From positions 1 through 64,000 of the forward strand of contig CAZNRX010000004.1 in assembly GCA_964575455.1 (NCBI GenBank): a stretch of DNA of 64,000 bases. Direction: 5' to 3'. The notes below the pieces were generated by a model. It saw only the letters and a program-made list of their open reading frames with translations. It was not told where the DNA came from and ran no database searches. Shown in pieces: positions 41,696-49,906 of this stretch. The position numbers and the translations under genes are program-made. The stretch's first letter is position 1. Every line of letters begins with the position of its first letter. The stretch comes from SKLM01 sp964575455. GTDB taxonomy: Bacteria; Chloroflexota; Anaerolineae; B4-G1.

Positions 41696-43081
41696 TTACC
41701 GGGCACAGACATCAACCGCTTGAAGCGCAGCGGCGCCCTCGTCGCGCCGCTCCACCCTCTCCATCGCCGATCGACTGCGGTACCAGAGCCAGATGGTCTG
41801 GATCAGCCGCCCCACGCTGATCGCACCCAGAGCTACGTAGAGCCCCGGGATACGGTCCCGCATCACGCCACCCACAAGGAGCGCGCTGCTGATGACGAGG
41901 TAGATCGCCACCGCCTCCGTGACGCCGCGCGTGCGGCGACTGTAGACCAGCAGGCCCTGATACCAGCTCTGCAGCACGTTTATGCCGGGCATCAGCAGCG
42001 CGACCCAGAGCGCCCGGCGAGAGAAGAGAGCCAGCTCGGTACGCAGCCCCGTAACACGCTCGAACCAGACCATCGACATCGGCGTCCCCGCCATGACCAA
42101 CAACAGGACAGTCACCACGCCGGTCAACGCGATCATGAAGCGACGCAGGCCGCGCGACGAGCGGGGCTCGTCCAATAGGGCAATGACCACCTCGCTATAG
42201 GCCATCCCGAAACTCCGCAGCAGGAAGATGAACCCAGTGACGATAGACCAGACCGCCAACGAGTCCAAAGCCCTCGGCATCCGGCTCAGGGCCGCGCTGC
42301 TCAACGGTTCTGCCAACAGGCGAAGCAGGGACGTCATCGCCAGGGGGGTGTAGAAATCGACGAAAGAGTGCAGCGTGAGGGGCTCCTCAACCGCCGGTGC
42401 CCCTCTCAGCTGGCTCTGTATCACGCCCTGGGCGCGCAGCCCGGCGTAGATCGCCTCAGCTGTGACGCCCACGGCGAGCGCTGCCGCGGCCACCACGGCG
42501 CCGGGAATCGTTCCGATCAGATACCCCGTCACCAGCACGATCCCGTCCGCGCCGAGCCGCACCAGCGTACCCAGACCAACGGCCCGCGAGTGACCGAAGC
42601 GGATCAGGACGCCCTGCTTGAAGCGGCGATAGCCGATGGCCCAAGACCAAGGGACCATGATCATCAGGCCCATGCGGGCTGGCTCAACGATCTCCTCCGG
42701 AGGGCGGATCAGCTGGACAACCACGACGTCATAGAGCGGAGTGAAGGCCACCAGCACGTGGATGACGGTCAGGATTGCCCCCATCAGCATGGTGAAGCGC
42801 TTGAGCTTCTGGTAGGAGTCCCAATCCCTGCTCAAAGCGGTCGAGGCAGAGAGAAGCATGATGATTGGGGCCTCGATGATGAGCGCCAGGGGGTAGACCA
42901 CGCCACCGAAAGCCGCCAGGTTGATCTCTGGATGAGGCAGCCGGGCCGCCACCGCGCTCAACGCAGGCCCTTCAGCGGCCATCAAGAGCCAGCTTAGAGC
43001 CAGCGGCCACCAGGTGCTCAGGATGCTGCGCGTGGACAGATGCGCGGGCATCTCGAACTCGGAAGAGCAACGTTCAACCAT
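41696..43081 (-). CDS. ANKH/MATE-like multispan membrane protein
   Basis: About 461 residues with roughly a dozen hydrophobic segments. Near the start WWPLALSWLLMAAEGPALSAVAARLP and IEAPIIMLLSASTALSRDWDSYQKLKRFTMLMG resemble the ANKH (progressive ankylosis) branch of the MATE/MVF flippase superfamily. Members move pyrophosphate, ATP or organic ions in animals; bacterial members are uncharacterised. The start is uncertain among GTG 43084, ATG 43081 and ATG 43051. It lies behind the por operon but after a terminator. Confidence 0.72.
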   Translation of the reverse strand: MVERCSSEFEMPAHLSTRSILSTWWPLALSWLLMAAEGPALSAVAARLPHPEINLAAFGGVVYPLALIIEAPIIMLLSASTALSRDWDSYQKLKRFTMLMGAILTVIHVLVAFTPLYDVVVVQLIRPPEEIVEPARMGLMIMVPWSWAIGYRRFKQGVLIRFGHSRAVGLGTLVRLGADGIVLVTGYLIGTIPGAVVAAAALAVGVTAEAIYAGLRAQGVIQSQLRGAPAVEEPLTLHSFVDFYTPLAMTSLLRLLAEPLSSAALSRMPRALDSLAVWSIVTGFIFLLRSFGMAYSEVVIALLDEPRSSRGLRRFMIALTGVVTVLLLVMAGTPMSMVWFERVTGLRTELALFSRRALWVALLMPGINVLQSWYQGLLVYSRRTRGVTEAVAIYLVISSALLVGGVMRDRIPGLYVALGAISVGRLIQTIWLWYRSRSAMERVERRDEGAAALQAVDVCAR

Positions 43082-43121
43082 CACGTGATGTGGGGTATTA
43101 TGGTCACAGGATTTTGAACAG

Positions 43122-43154
43122 AAAAGCGCCCCGTGGCCTGAATGCCACGGGGCG
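43122..43154 (-). terminator. Terminator of the por operon
   Basis: CGCCCCGTGGC and GCCACGGGGCG form a perfect 11-bp stem around a 6-base loop. On the minus strand it is followed by CTTTTCTGTT, an acceptable U-rich tail. It separates porB from the downstream membrane-protein gene. Confidence 0.7.
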
Positions 43155-43168
43155 ATGGAAATGCATCT

Positions 43169-43203
43169 GTGACCACGTCGACACAATGTGTCGACGTGGT
43201 CAC
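43169..43203. repeat. 35-bp palindrome behind porB
   Basis: GTGACCACGTCGACACA is followed by one A and then its exact reverse complement: 17-bp perfect arms with a single central base. It begins 8 bp after the porB stop and precedes the operon terminator. Confidence 0.9.
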
Positions 43204-43210
43204 AAGGCCG

Positions 43211-44146
43211 CTAGGCCTCGCCGCACCGCTCCAGCAGCTCCTCCCAGCGCCGGTCGACCTCCGCCTGCATCTCGCCGATCAGGTGTCGATTCTGCGGCTT
43301 GAAGAGGTGGCGGAAGCGACCCTGCCGCTCCAGCCACTTCTCCACCGGCAGCTTCTCCCGCGGCTTGTAGCTTAGGTGCCACTCACCGTCCTCAACCTCG
43401 TAAAGCGGCCAGTAGCAGGTGTCCACCGCCAGCTGCGTCACTTCGATGGTCTCATCCGTGCCATGCCGCCAGCCGCGGTTGCAGGAGGAGAGAACGTTCA
43501 TAAACGCCGGCCCACCACAGTTGACGGCCTTGCGCGTCTTCTCCATCAGATCGCGCCACTTACTGGGCGCGGCCTGGGCCACGTAGGGTATGTCGTGAGC
43601 CGCCATGATCCTGGTCAGATCCTTGCGGAACTGCTGCTTACCGGGAATCACCTTGCCGGCCGGCGAGGTGGTTGTGTGCGCACCGAAGGGCGTGGCACTC
43701 GAACGCTGGATGCCCGTGTTCATATACGCCCCGTTGTCGTAGCAGACGTACAGGAACTGGTGCCCGCGCTCGACCGCCCCGGAGAGGGCCTGCAGCCCGA
43801 TATCGTACGTCCCGCCGTCACCGCCATAGGCGATGAACTTGACGTTCTGATCCTCAATCTTCCCCTGTCGCACCATGGATCGGTAGGCCGCCTCGACGCC
43901 GCTGATGGTTGAAGCCGCGTTCTCAAACGCGTTGTGGATCCAGGGCACGCGCCAAGCCGTGTAGGGGTAGATAGTGGTGGCCACCTCCAGACAGCCCGTG
44001 GCGTTGGCCAGGACCACGGGATCGTCGATCGCCGCCATCTGCTGTCGCACAATAATCGAAGCGCCACAGCCAGCACAGAGTCGATGCCCAGGTGCGAGGC
44101 GCTCCGGTTTCTTCGCTAGCTCTTTAGGTGTCAATCTCGTCGCCAT
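43211..44146 (-). CDS. porB: Pyruvate:ferredoxin oxidoreductase beta subunit
   Basis: Thiamine-diphosphate-binding subunit of the complex that turns pyruvate, CoA and oxidised ferredoxin into acetyl-CoA, CO2 and reduced ferredoxin. The 311-residue protein has the N-terminal cluster pair HRLCAGCGASI, VLANATGCLEVATTIYPYTAWRVPWIHNAFENAAS, and the ThDP motif GGDGGTYDIGLQALSGAVERG to YDNGAYMNTGIQRSSATPFGA. It starts 10 bp after porA. It is the last gene of porC-porD-porA-porB. Confidence 0.95.
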   Translation of the reverse strand: MATRLTPKELAKKPERLAPGHRLCAGCGASIIVRQQMAAIDDPVVLANATGCLEVATTIYPYTAWRVPWIHNAFENAASTISGVEAAYRSMVRQGKIEDQNVKFIAYGGDGGTYDIGLQALSGAVERGHQFLYVCYDNGAYMNTGIQRSSATPFGAHTTTSPAGKVIPGKQQFRKDLTRIMAAHDIPYVAQAAPSKWRDLMEKTRKAVNCGGPAFMNVLSSCNRGWRHGTDETIEVTQLAVDTCYWPLYEVEDGEWHLSYKPREKLPVEKWLERQGRFRHLFKPQNRHLIGEMQAEVDRRWEELLERCGEA

Positions 44147-44156
44147 AGTAGACTCC

Positions 44157-45344
44157 TCACTCTCGCACGCTCAAGTACGTCACTTTGCGCTCCACCTGCC
44201 CGGTCTCCGCCACATCGAAGGCCTCGCGGAAGACCCGTTCGATCTCTCGGGGCAGGATGTCGCGCCCGCCAAGGCCATAGACGTAATCCGTCATAGGTAT
44301 GCCCACACCGTGAGCCGCCAACGCCGCCAGCAGCTCAAGATAGAGAGGACCGGCGTTATGCATCGCGCCAAAGGAGACGGAGCGATCCATCACCGCCACT
44401 ACCTCCAGATGACTCAGGGCCTGTGCCAGCTCCTCGGCCGGGAAGGGCCGGAAGAGCCGGATCTTCAGCATACCAACCTTAAGCCCCTCGTCCCGTAGCT
44501 GATCGACGACGGTCTTGACCGTGCCGGCTGTGGAGTTCGCGACGACGACTGCCACATCAGCATCTTCCAGGCGATAGGCCTCGAAGAGGCCGTAATCGCG
44601 ATCAAAACGCTCGTTAAACGTCTTGGCCACCTCCAAGATCACGGGCTTGGCGTTATCCATCCCTTCAATCTGCTGGCGCTTGTGCTCGTAGTAGTAGTCA
44701 TAGAAATCCAACGGACCATAGGTCTTGGGGTTACCCAGATCCAACAGAGGCCACTGAGGCTCGTACGTGCCGATGAAGTCCTGCACCTCGGCATCATCAT
44801 AGATCTCCACCCGCTCCAGACCGTGCCCAGTGATGAAACCATCCTGACAGACCGCAACGGGCAGCAGAACGTCGGCATGCTCGCCGATGCGTATGGCCTG
44901 GATGATGTTGTCGTACGCCTCCTGACCGTTCTCGGACATAAGGATGATCCAGCCGCTGTCTCGCATGCCCATCACGTCCGAGTGGTCGGGATGGATATTG
45001 ATCGGCCCGGAGAGCGCGCGGTTGACCAGGCTCATCACGATGGGCAAGCGCGAGGACGCGGCAATATAGACAATCTCCCACATCAGCGCCAGCCCGTTGG
45101 CGGCGGTAGCGGTCATCACCCGCGCGCCAGCCGCCGACGCGCCCACACAGGCGCTCATCGCACTGTGCTCGCTCTCCACCGTCACAAACTCAGTGTCGAC
45201 CAGCCCATCGTTCACGAATTCGGAGAAGGTCTGCACCGTGGCCGTCTGCGGCGTGATGGGATAGGCCGCCACCACGTCCGGGTTGATCTGACGCATCGCT
45301 GTAGCGACAGCCGCGTTGCCATCCAATGCTTCGAATTTACTCAT
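44157..45344 (-). CDS. porA: Pyruvate:ferredoxin oxidoreductase alpha subunit
   Basis: Alpha chain of the four-subunit enzyme, 395 residues. It begins with the pyrimidine-binding region (EALDGNAAVATAMRQINPDVVAAYPITPQTATVQTFSEFVNDG). FVTVESEHSAMSACVGASAAGARVMTATAANGLALMWEIVYIAASSRLPIVMSLVNRALSGPINIHPDHSD is highly typical of PorA. YPITPQT is the conserved 2-oxoacid:ferredoxin oxidoreductase motif. It overlaps the end of porD by 8 bases, so translation is coupled. Confidence 0.96.
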   Translation of the reverse strand: MSKFEALDGNAAVATAMRQINPDVVAAYPITPQTATVQTFSEFVNDGLVDTEFVTVESEHSAMSACVGASAAGARVMTATAANGLALMWEIVYIAASSRLPIVMSLVNRALSGPINIHPDHSDVMGMRDSGWIILMSENGQEAYDNIIQAIRIGEHADVLLPVAVCQDGFITGHGLERVEIYDDAEVQDFIGTYEPQWPLLDLGNPKTYGPLDFYDYYYEHKRQQIEGMDNAKPVILEVAKTFNERFDRDYGLFEAYRLEDADVAVVVANSTAGTVKTVVDQLRDEGLKVGMLKIRLFRPFPAEELAQALSHLEVVAVMDRSVSFGAMHNAGPLYLELLAALAAHGVGIPMTDYVYGLGGRDILPREIERVFREAFDVAETGQVERKVTYLSVRE

Positions 45345-45702
45345 CGCCTGCCTCCTGGAACTTCCCTTCCTCGATCATACGAATGCAAAGACGAGGATCG
45401 TCCTTCTCCAGCTCCTCTTCAGCCTTCCTGCGCACCCTTGCATTGACCGGGCAGACCGAAGCACAGATGCCACATCCCTTGCAGTGCTTCAGGTCAAAAC
45501 CGACCATCGCCTCGTTCTCGGCGTCAACCAGAATGCTGGAATCAGGACAGTTCAACCAGCACTGGAAGCAGTTGATGCACTCGGCCTCGCCAAAAACGGG
45601 TCGAAAAGCCCGCCAATCGCCGGTTTCGTACGCTTCGGCGTTGCCTGCCTCCAAGATCATCCCACCGATGGGAATCTCTTTCCAGCCCTTCAACTCTGAC
45701 AT
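45337..45702 (-). CDS. porD: Pyruvate:ferredoxin oxidoreductase delta subunit (2x 4Fe-4S)
   Basis: 121-residue ferredoxin-like subunit that passes electrons out of the enzyme. Two clusters are seen as CINCFQCWLNCP and CKGCGICASVCP, each Cys-x2-Cys-x2-Cys-x3-Cys-Pro. The N-terminal GWKEIPIGGMI segment is typical of PorD. It sits 14 bp behind porC. Confidence 0.95.
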   Translation of the reverse strand: MSELKGWKEIPIGGMILEAGNAEAYETGDWRAFRPVFGEAECINCFQCWLNCPDSSILVDAENEAMVGFDLKHCKGCGICASVCPVNARVRRKAEEELEKDDPRLCIRMIEEGKFQEAGDE

Positions 45703-45716
45703 AACGTTAGTCTCCT

Positions 45717-46289
45717 TTATCCTTCTTCCGCCTCATCGGCCGCACGCCTCAGGGCGCGAACGTTTGCCTCAACGGCCTTCTGTGACAGCTTCGCGCCAAA
45801 CCACTCCCGAATCTTCTCCGCCAGGTCATCCAGACTCATGAGGCCAGTAGCCTTGGCAAACACTCCCAGCATGGGGGTGTTCGTGATCTCCCGCCCCATC
45901 TCGTCAATGGCGATGTGACTCGCGTCGACGGTGAAGACCCGGCCCTCAGAGAAACCGAGCTTCTCGCGCACCTCGGCCGGGCTCATCGCCGTGTTGACCA
46001 ACAGGACGCCATCTGCCTTGAGGCCCTCGGTCACCGGCACCGCCCCCAACAGCGTGGGATCGAGCACCAGGACGACATCGGGTTCCTCAACCTGTGAGTG
46101 GATGGTGATCGGCTCCGGGCTGAGCCGGGTGAAGGCGCGGATGGGCGCCCCCATGCGTTCTGGCCCATAGTCGGGGAAGGCCTGGAAGTACTGGCCGCTG
46201 TCCAGCGCGGTCTCGGCCAGCAGCTCACCAGCGGTAACCACGCCCTGCCCTCCTCGACCATGCCACCGAATCTCAGTCAATTGTGCCAT
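45717..46289 (-). CDS. porC: Pyruvate:ferredoxin oxidoreductase gamma subunit
   Basis: 190-residue gamma chain, first gene of the operon. EIRWHGRGGQGVVTAGELLAETALDSGQYFQAFPDYGPERMGAPIRAFTR is the family signature, with later PDVVLVLDPTLLG and NTPMLGVFAKATG. The ATG at 46289 has AAAGGAGACAACACT in front; a longer open frame from 46316 is unsupported. Confidence 0.95.
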   Translation of the reverse strand: MAQLTEIRWHGRGGQGVVTAGELLAETALDSGQYFQAFPDYGPERMGAPIRAFTRLSPEPITIHSQVEEPDVVLVLDPTLLGAVPVTEGLKADGVLLVNTAMSPAEVREKLGFSEGRVFTVDASHIAIDEMGREITNTPMLGVFAKATGLMSLDDLAEKIREWFGAKLSQKAVEANVRALRRAADEAEEG

Positions 46290-46540
46290 AGTGTTGTCTC
46301 CTTTACTTGTAAACATACCCTACAGAAGCATCACCCGTGCTTTGTCCACTTCAACATAAAACACTGGCCCAGTCACAGATCGGGCCCGTGCTCAACACAC
46401 ATCCTGCCGGCCAACCCCAAGAACGAAGTGAGCCGCTATCGACGTACCACGCTCACGCGTATGGCTTCCTGGCTCCAACCTGTTATTGTGCCACAAATCC
46501 ACGATTTGCGCCAGTAACAACGAGCCTCCGCCCGCTCTCC
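46290..46540 (-). other. Upstream region of the por operon
   Basis: About 250 bases without a gene. On the minus strand TGGCACAAT (46503-46495) could be an extended -10, without a good -35, which would give a leader of about 200 bases. A short GGCCC/GGGCC hairpin lies near 46370-46392. I see nothing else definite. Confidence 0.35.
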
Positions 46541-47380
46541 CTACCCGTCTGTTGCCTCCACAGGCTCGGGAAGAGGCGCCGCCGCACCATCCCGAATTAC
46601 ATCCAGCATCTGTCCATGAATATGACCATTAGAGACGACAATGCGTTCTCCGGAGACACAGTTGGGGCCACCCGCAAAGTTAGTTGCGGTGCCGCCAGCC
46701 TCTCGCACGATCAGGATCCCTGCGGCCACGTCCCACGGGTGAAGGCCGATCTCCCAGAAGCCGTCAAACCGTCCACAGGCAACGTAGGAGAGATCGAGCA
46801 CGGCTGCCCCGGCCCGGCGCACCCCTTGACTCCGACGGAGGAAGTGGTCGAGACGTTCGACGTTATTATCCAGCGCAGCGCGTCGGTCGTAGGGAAAGCC
46901 GGTGACCAGGAAGGCGTCCGGCAGCTCCTCCACATCGGTGACGTGAATCGGCTCACCATTCAGCTTAGCGCCACCCCCAGCCGTCGCGCTAAACGTCTCC
47001 TCTCGCAGCGGATCGTAGATCACGCCCACAACAGGCTGTCTGTCCTCAAGTAGGGCCAAGGAGACACCGACCTGAGGGAAGCCATGGGCGAAGTTGTTGG
47101 TGCCATCCAGGGGGTCGACCAACCAGATAGGCACACCCGGCTCGCGCCACGCGTCGCCGCCCCCCTCCTCAGCCAGGATCCGATGGCCCGGGAAGATGTC
47201 CTGCAGACGATCGCGAATCAACGCTTCGGCAGCGTTATCGGTCTCCGTCACCGGGTTGACGGAGCTCTTGAAACGAACGTGATCGAGGGAGCCACACGGG
47301 AAATCACGGGCCACGATGTCGCCTGCTTCGTGCGCGATGGCTGCGGCCTTCTCAAGAACTGCAGAGTACGCATCATTCAT
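46541..47380 (-). CDS. suhB: Inositol monophosphatase family protein
   Basis: Mg-dependent phosphatase of the IMPase/FBPase/CysQ superfamily, 279 residues. Metal sites are SSVNPVTETDNAAE, ILAEEGGGD and the WLVDPLDGTNNFAHGFPQVGVSLAL motif, with a fourth at LHPWDVAAGILIVREAGG. It may act on inositol phosphate, fructose bisphosphate or PAP. It starts 18 bp after the nitrilase-family gene. It may be the last gene of the first Pst operon. Confidence 0.93.
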   Translation of the reverse strand: MNDAYSAVLEKAAAIAHEAGDIVARDFPCGSLDHVRFKSSVNPVTETDNAAEALIRDRLQDIFPGHRILAEEGGGDAWREPGVPIWLVDPLDGTNNFAHGFPQVGVSLALLEDRQPVVGVIYDPLREETFSATAGGGAKLNGEPIHVTDVEELPDAFLVTGFPYDRRAALDNNVERLDHFLRRSQGVRRAGAAVLDLSYVACGRFDGFWEIGLHPWDVAAGILIVREAGGTATNFAGGPNCVSGERIVVSNGHIHGQMLDVIRDGAAAPLPEPVEATDG

Positions 47381-47398
47381 GGGGACGCTCCTGTGACA

Positions 47399-48196
47399 CT
47401 ACTTGACGACGTAGGCCGCCGGGCGGCGGTCCTTGTAGACCGTGAGATAGCGGCGCGCCTTCTCGATCTCGCGCAGGTCAGCCTGGGCGATCACCAGGCG
47501 CTCCTGGTCGTCAGCTTCGAAAATGGTGTTCCCCCAGGGATCCACCACGATGGAGCGACCAGGGAAGGAGACATCTCCGTCGCTTCCCACACGGTTGCAG
47601 GCCGCGACGATGAGCTCATTCTCGGCCGCACGCGCTCGCGCCAGCAGCAGCCAGGCCTCAAGTCGCTTCACCGGCCACTGCGCCGGTATCACGAAGAGCT
47701 TCGCGCCGGCCAGAGCCATAGTGCGGAAGAGCTCGGGAAAGCGGAGATCGTAGCAGATGCCCAGGCCAGTTGGCCCCCACGGTGTGTCGCAGATCGTGGC
47801 GTGCGTCCCGGGCGTCAGATAGTGATGCTCCTGCATCAAGCGGAAGAGGTGCATCTTGCGATAGGACCCCAACAGCTCGCCGCTGGGATCGTAGAGCACC
47901 GCGGTGTTGGAAACCCCATCCTCGTGACGTTCCAGGATAGAACCGGCGAGATGGATCCTGAACTCGCGCGCCATAGAGGCCATCTGGGCGAAGCCCCCCT
48001 CGCCAAGCGGGGCGGCCCAGTCTGCCGCCCGCTCCAGATCATAGCCGTGGAGCCACAACTCCGGCAGCAGAAGCAGGTCTGCTTCGGCCTCATGGGCCTG
48101 AGCAGCGAAGGCGCGTGCGCGCGCCAGGTTGGCCTCGGGACAGCCTTGGGGGACATCCATTTGAGCAAGTGCAATCGTGAGGATCTTCGGTTCCAA
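47399..48196 (-). CDS. Carbon-nitrogen hydrolase (nitrilase/omega-amidase family)
   Basis: 265-residue nitrilase-superfamily amidase. The Glu-Lys-Cys triad is visible in LLLPELWLHGYDL, GSYRKMHLF and GLGICYDLRFPELFR. It resembles omega-amidase/YafV-like members, which hydrolyse alpha-ketoglutaramate or similar amides. The exact substrate is unknown. It lies 59 bp behind pstB on the same strand. Confidence 0.92.
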   Translation of the reverse strand: MEPKILTIALAQMDVPQGCPEANLARARAFAAQAHEAEADLLLLPELWLHGYDLERAADWAAPLGEGGFAQMASMAREFRIHLAGSILERHEDGVSNTAVLYDPSGELLGSYRKMHLFRLMQEHHYLTPGTHATICDTPWGPTGLGICYDLRFPELFRTMALAGAKLFVIPAQWPVKRLEAWLLLARARAAENELIVAACNRVGSDGDVSFPGRSIVVDPWGNTIFEADDQERLVIAQADLREIEKARRYLTVYKDRRPAAYVVK

Positions 48197-48255
48197 GTAG
48201 TGACTCCTTTCCTCGTTTCGCGTCAGGCAAGCCTGGTTATACGCAAGGTGCAGGA

Positions 48256-49011
48256 CTACCCTGCCCGACCGGTGATGTAGTCCTCCGTCAGCTCCCGGCT
48301 GGGGTTGGTGAAGATCACCTCCGTATCGTTGAACTCGACCAGCTCACCCAGCCAGAACAACCCCGTCCTTTCCGAGACCCGCGCTGCCTGCTGCATATTG
48401 TGGGTCACGATGATGATACAGTAGTCACTCTTCAGTTCGCGTATCAGCTCCTCAATCTTCAGCGTGGCGATAGGATCCAGGGCCGAACAAGGCTCATCCA
48501 TCAGGATGACCTCCGGTTTCACGGCGATCGCGCGTGCGATGCAGAGCCGTTGCTGCTCGCCAAGGGAAAGACTGAGGGCATCTTGATGGAGATCCTCCCA
48601 CACCTCCTCCCACAAAGCAGCACCTCGTAGACTCTGCTCTACGATTTCATCCAAATCCTGATCCGCATCAAAACCTAGAATGCGGGGGCCAAAGGCCACG
48701 TTGTCGTAGATCGACTTGGGAAACGGGTTAGGACGCTGAAACACCATCCCCACCCGACGGCGCAGATCGACGACGTCGGTATCCGGAGCGTAAATGTCCC
48801 GCCCATCCAGAAGAACCTCTCCCTCAAGGCGCGTGTTGGGGATGCTATCGTTCATACGGTCCAGGCAGCGCAGAAACGTCGACTTGCCACAACCAGAAGG
48901 CCCAATCAGAGCGGTGATCTCACAATCCCTGATGGCGATCGAGACATCGCTCAAGGCTTGTTTGTCGCCGTAGTAGAAGTCAAGGTCCTCGACCCTGATT
49001 TTCTCCATCAT
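48256..49011 (-). CDS. pstB: PstB paralogue with a degenerate ABC signature
   Basis: Phosphate-importer ATPase, 251 residues, with Walker A GPSGCGKST, an intact Q-loop MVFQRPNPFPKSIYDNVAFGPR, Walker B VILMDEPCSALDP and H-loop VTHNMQQAAR. The signature, normally LSGGQQQR, is LSLGEQQR: Gly to Leu at the third position and Gln to Glu at the fifth. The reading is clear on the DNA. It follows another, different PstB by 6 bp. I suggest that the two form a heterodimer on PstC-PstA. Confidence 0.93.
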   Translation of the reverse strand: MMEKIRVEDLDFYYGDKQALSDVSIAIRDCEITALIGPSGCGKSTFLRCLDRMNDSIPNTRLEGEVLLDGRDIYAPDTDVVDLRRRVGMVFQRPNPFPKSIYDNVAFGPRILGFDADQDLDEIVEQSLRGAALWEEVWEDLHQDALSLSLGEQQRLCIARAIAVKPEVILMDEPCSALDPIATLKIEELIRELKSDYCIIIVTHNMQQAARVSERTGLFWLGELVEFNDTEVIFTNPSRELTEDYITGRAG

Positions 49012-49017
49012 GCTTGC

Positions 49018-49785
49018 CTATCCAAACCGACCTGTGATGTAATCCTCGGTCTGTTTCTCACGGGGATTGAAGAAGATCTCTTCGCCGGAGCGGTATTCGA
49101 TCATCTCCCCCATCAAGAAAAAGGCAGCACGGTCGGCTATGCGGGCGGCCTGCTGGATGCTGTGAGGGACAATGACGATAGTATAGTCCTCCTTCAGCTC
49201 CTCCAGAGTGGCTTCCACCTTGCTCGTCGAAATAGGATCAAGACCGGAGGTAGGTTCGTCGAGGAGCAGTACATCGGGTGCTAGGGCCAGGCTCCGGGCG
49301 ATGCACAACCGCTGCTGCTGCCCTCCGGAGAGCTCGCTAGCCGGTTGGTCCAGACGATCCCACACCTCGTCCCAAAGAGCCGCCTGCTTGAGGCTACGTA
49401 TCACAATCTCATCCTGCTCCGTGCGGTCGTGAACGCCCGCCAGCCTGGGACCGTAGATCACGTTCTCACGGACAGTGCCAGGCACCGGGAGGGGCAGGGC
49501 AAAGACCATCCCTACCAGACGTCTCAAAGTAGGAGGGTCGACCTCAGGAGCGTAGACATCCTGTCCATCCAGGAGGATTCGTCCCGTCATGTGCGTGCCG
49601 TCCACGATGTCGTTCAAACGGTTGATCAGGCGGAGCAGGGTCGTCTTCCCGCCCCCGGCCGGCCCGAACAGGACTGTAATAGCGTTCGCTGGCACGTCGA
49701 GGGATACATCCTTCAGCGCCTGCTTATCACCGTAGAAATAGCTGACGCTCTCGATGCGAATCTTAGGTTCAGCCTCATTCGACAT
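49018..49785 (-). CDS. pstB: PstB paralogue with an altered Q-loop
   Basis: 255-residue ATPase with Walker A GPAGGGKTT, signature LSGGQQQR, Walker B VLLLDEPTSGLDP and H-loop VPHSIQQAAR. Its Q-loop reads GMVFALPLPVPG where PstB has GMVFQ: the Gln that senses the gamma-phosphate and couples to the permease is Ala. The rest aligns with PstB (YFYGDKQALKDVSLDVPANAIT, TEDYITGRFG). The ATG at 49785 (MSNEAEPKIRIES) is preferred over the longer frame. It lies between pstA and the other pstB. Confidence 0.92.
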   Translation of the reverse strand: MSNEAEPKIRIESVSYFYGDKQALKDVSLDVPANAITVLFGPAGGGKTTLLRLINRLNDIVDGTHMTGRILLDGQDVYAPEVDPPTLRRLVGMVFALPLPVPGTVRENVIYGPRLAGVHDRTEQDEIVIRSLKQAALWDEVWDRLDQPASELSGGQQQRLCIARSLALAPDVLLLDEPTSGLDPISTSKVEATLEELKEDYTIVIVPHSIQQAARIADRAAFFLMGEMIEYRSGEEIFFNPREKQTEDYITGRFG

Positions 49786-49906
49786 AAGTTTCAGGAAAGG
49801 GTTAAGAACCCACAATAGAGACCAGACAAGGGAAAGATACCCACTCCCATGACCCGGAGCATCTGGTCCTCGCCCTCGTGCCCCCCGGCGAGCTCACGTG
49901 CTTTGG

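Noticed and set aside
46363..46392. Hairpin upstream of porC as a riboswitch
   Set aside because: Only a 5-bp GGCCC/GGGCC stem is visible, with no terminator or conserved core.
47084..48280. 398-residue open frame on the plus strand
   Set aside because: It overlaps antisense the inositol monophosphatase and nitrilase-family genes, both with full catalytic motifs; no independent support.
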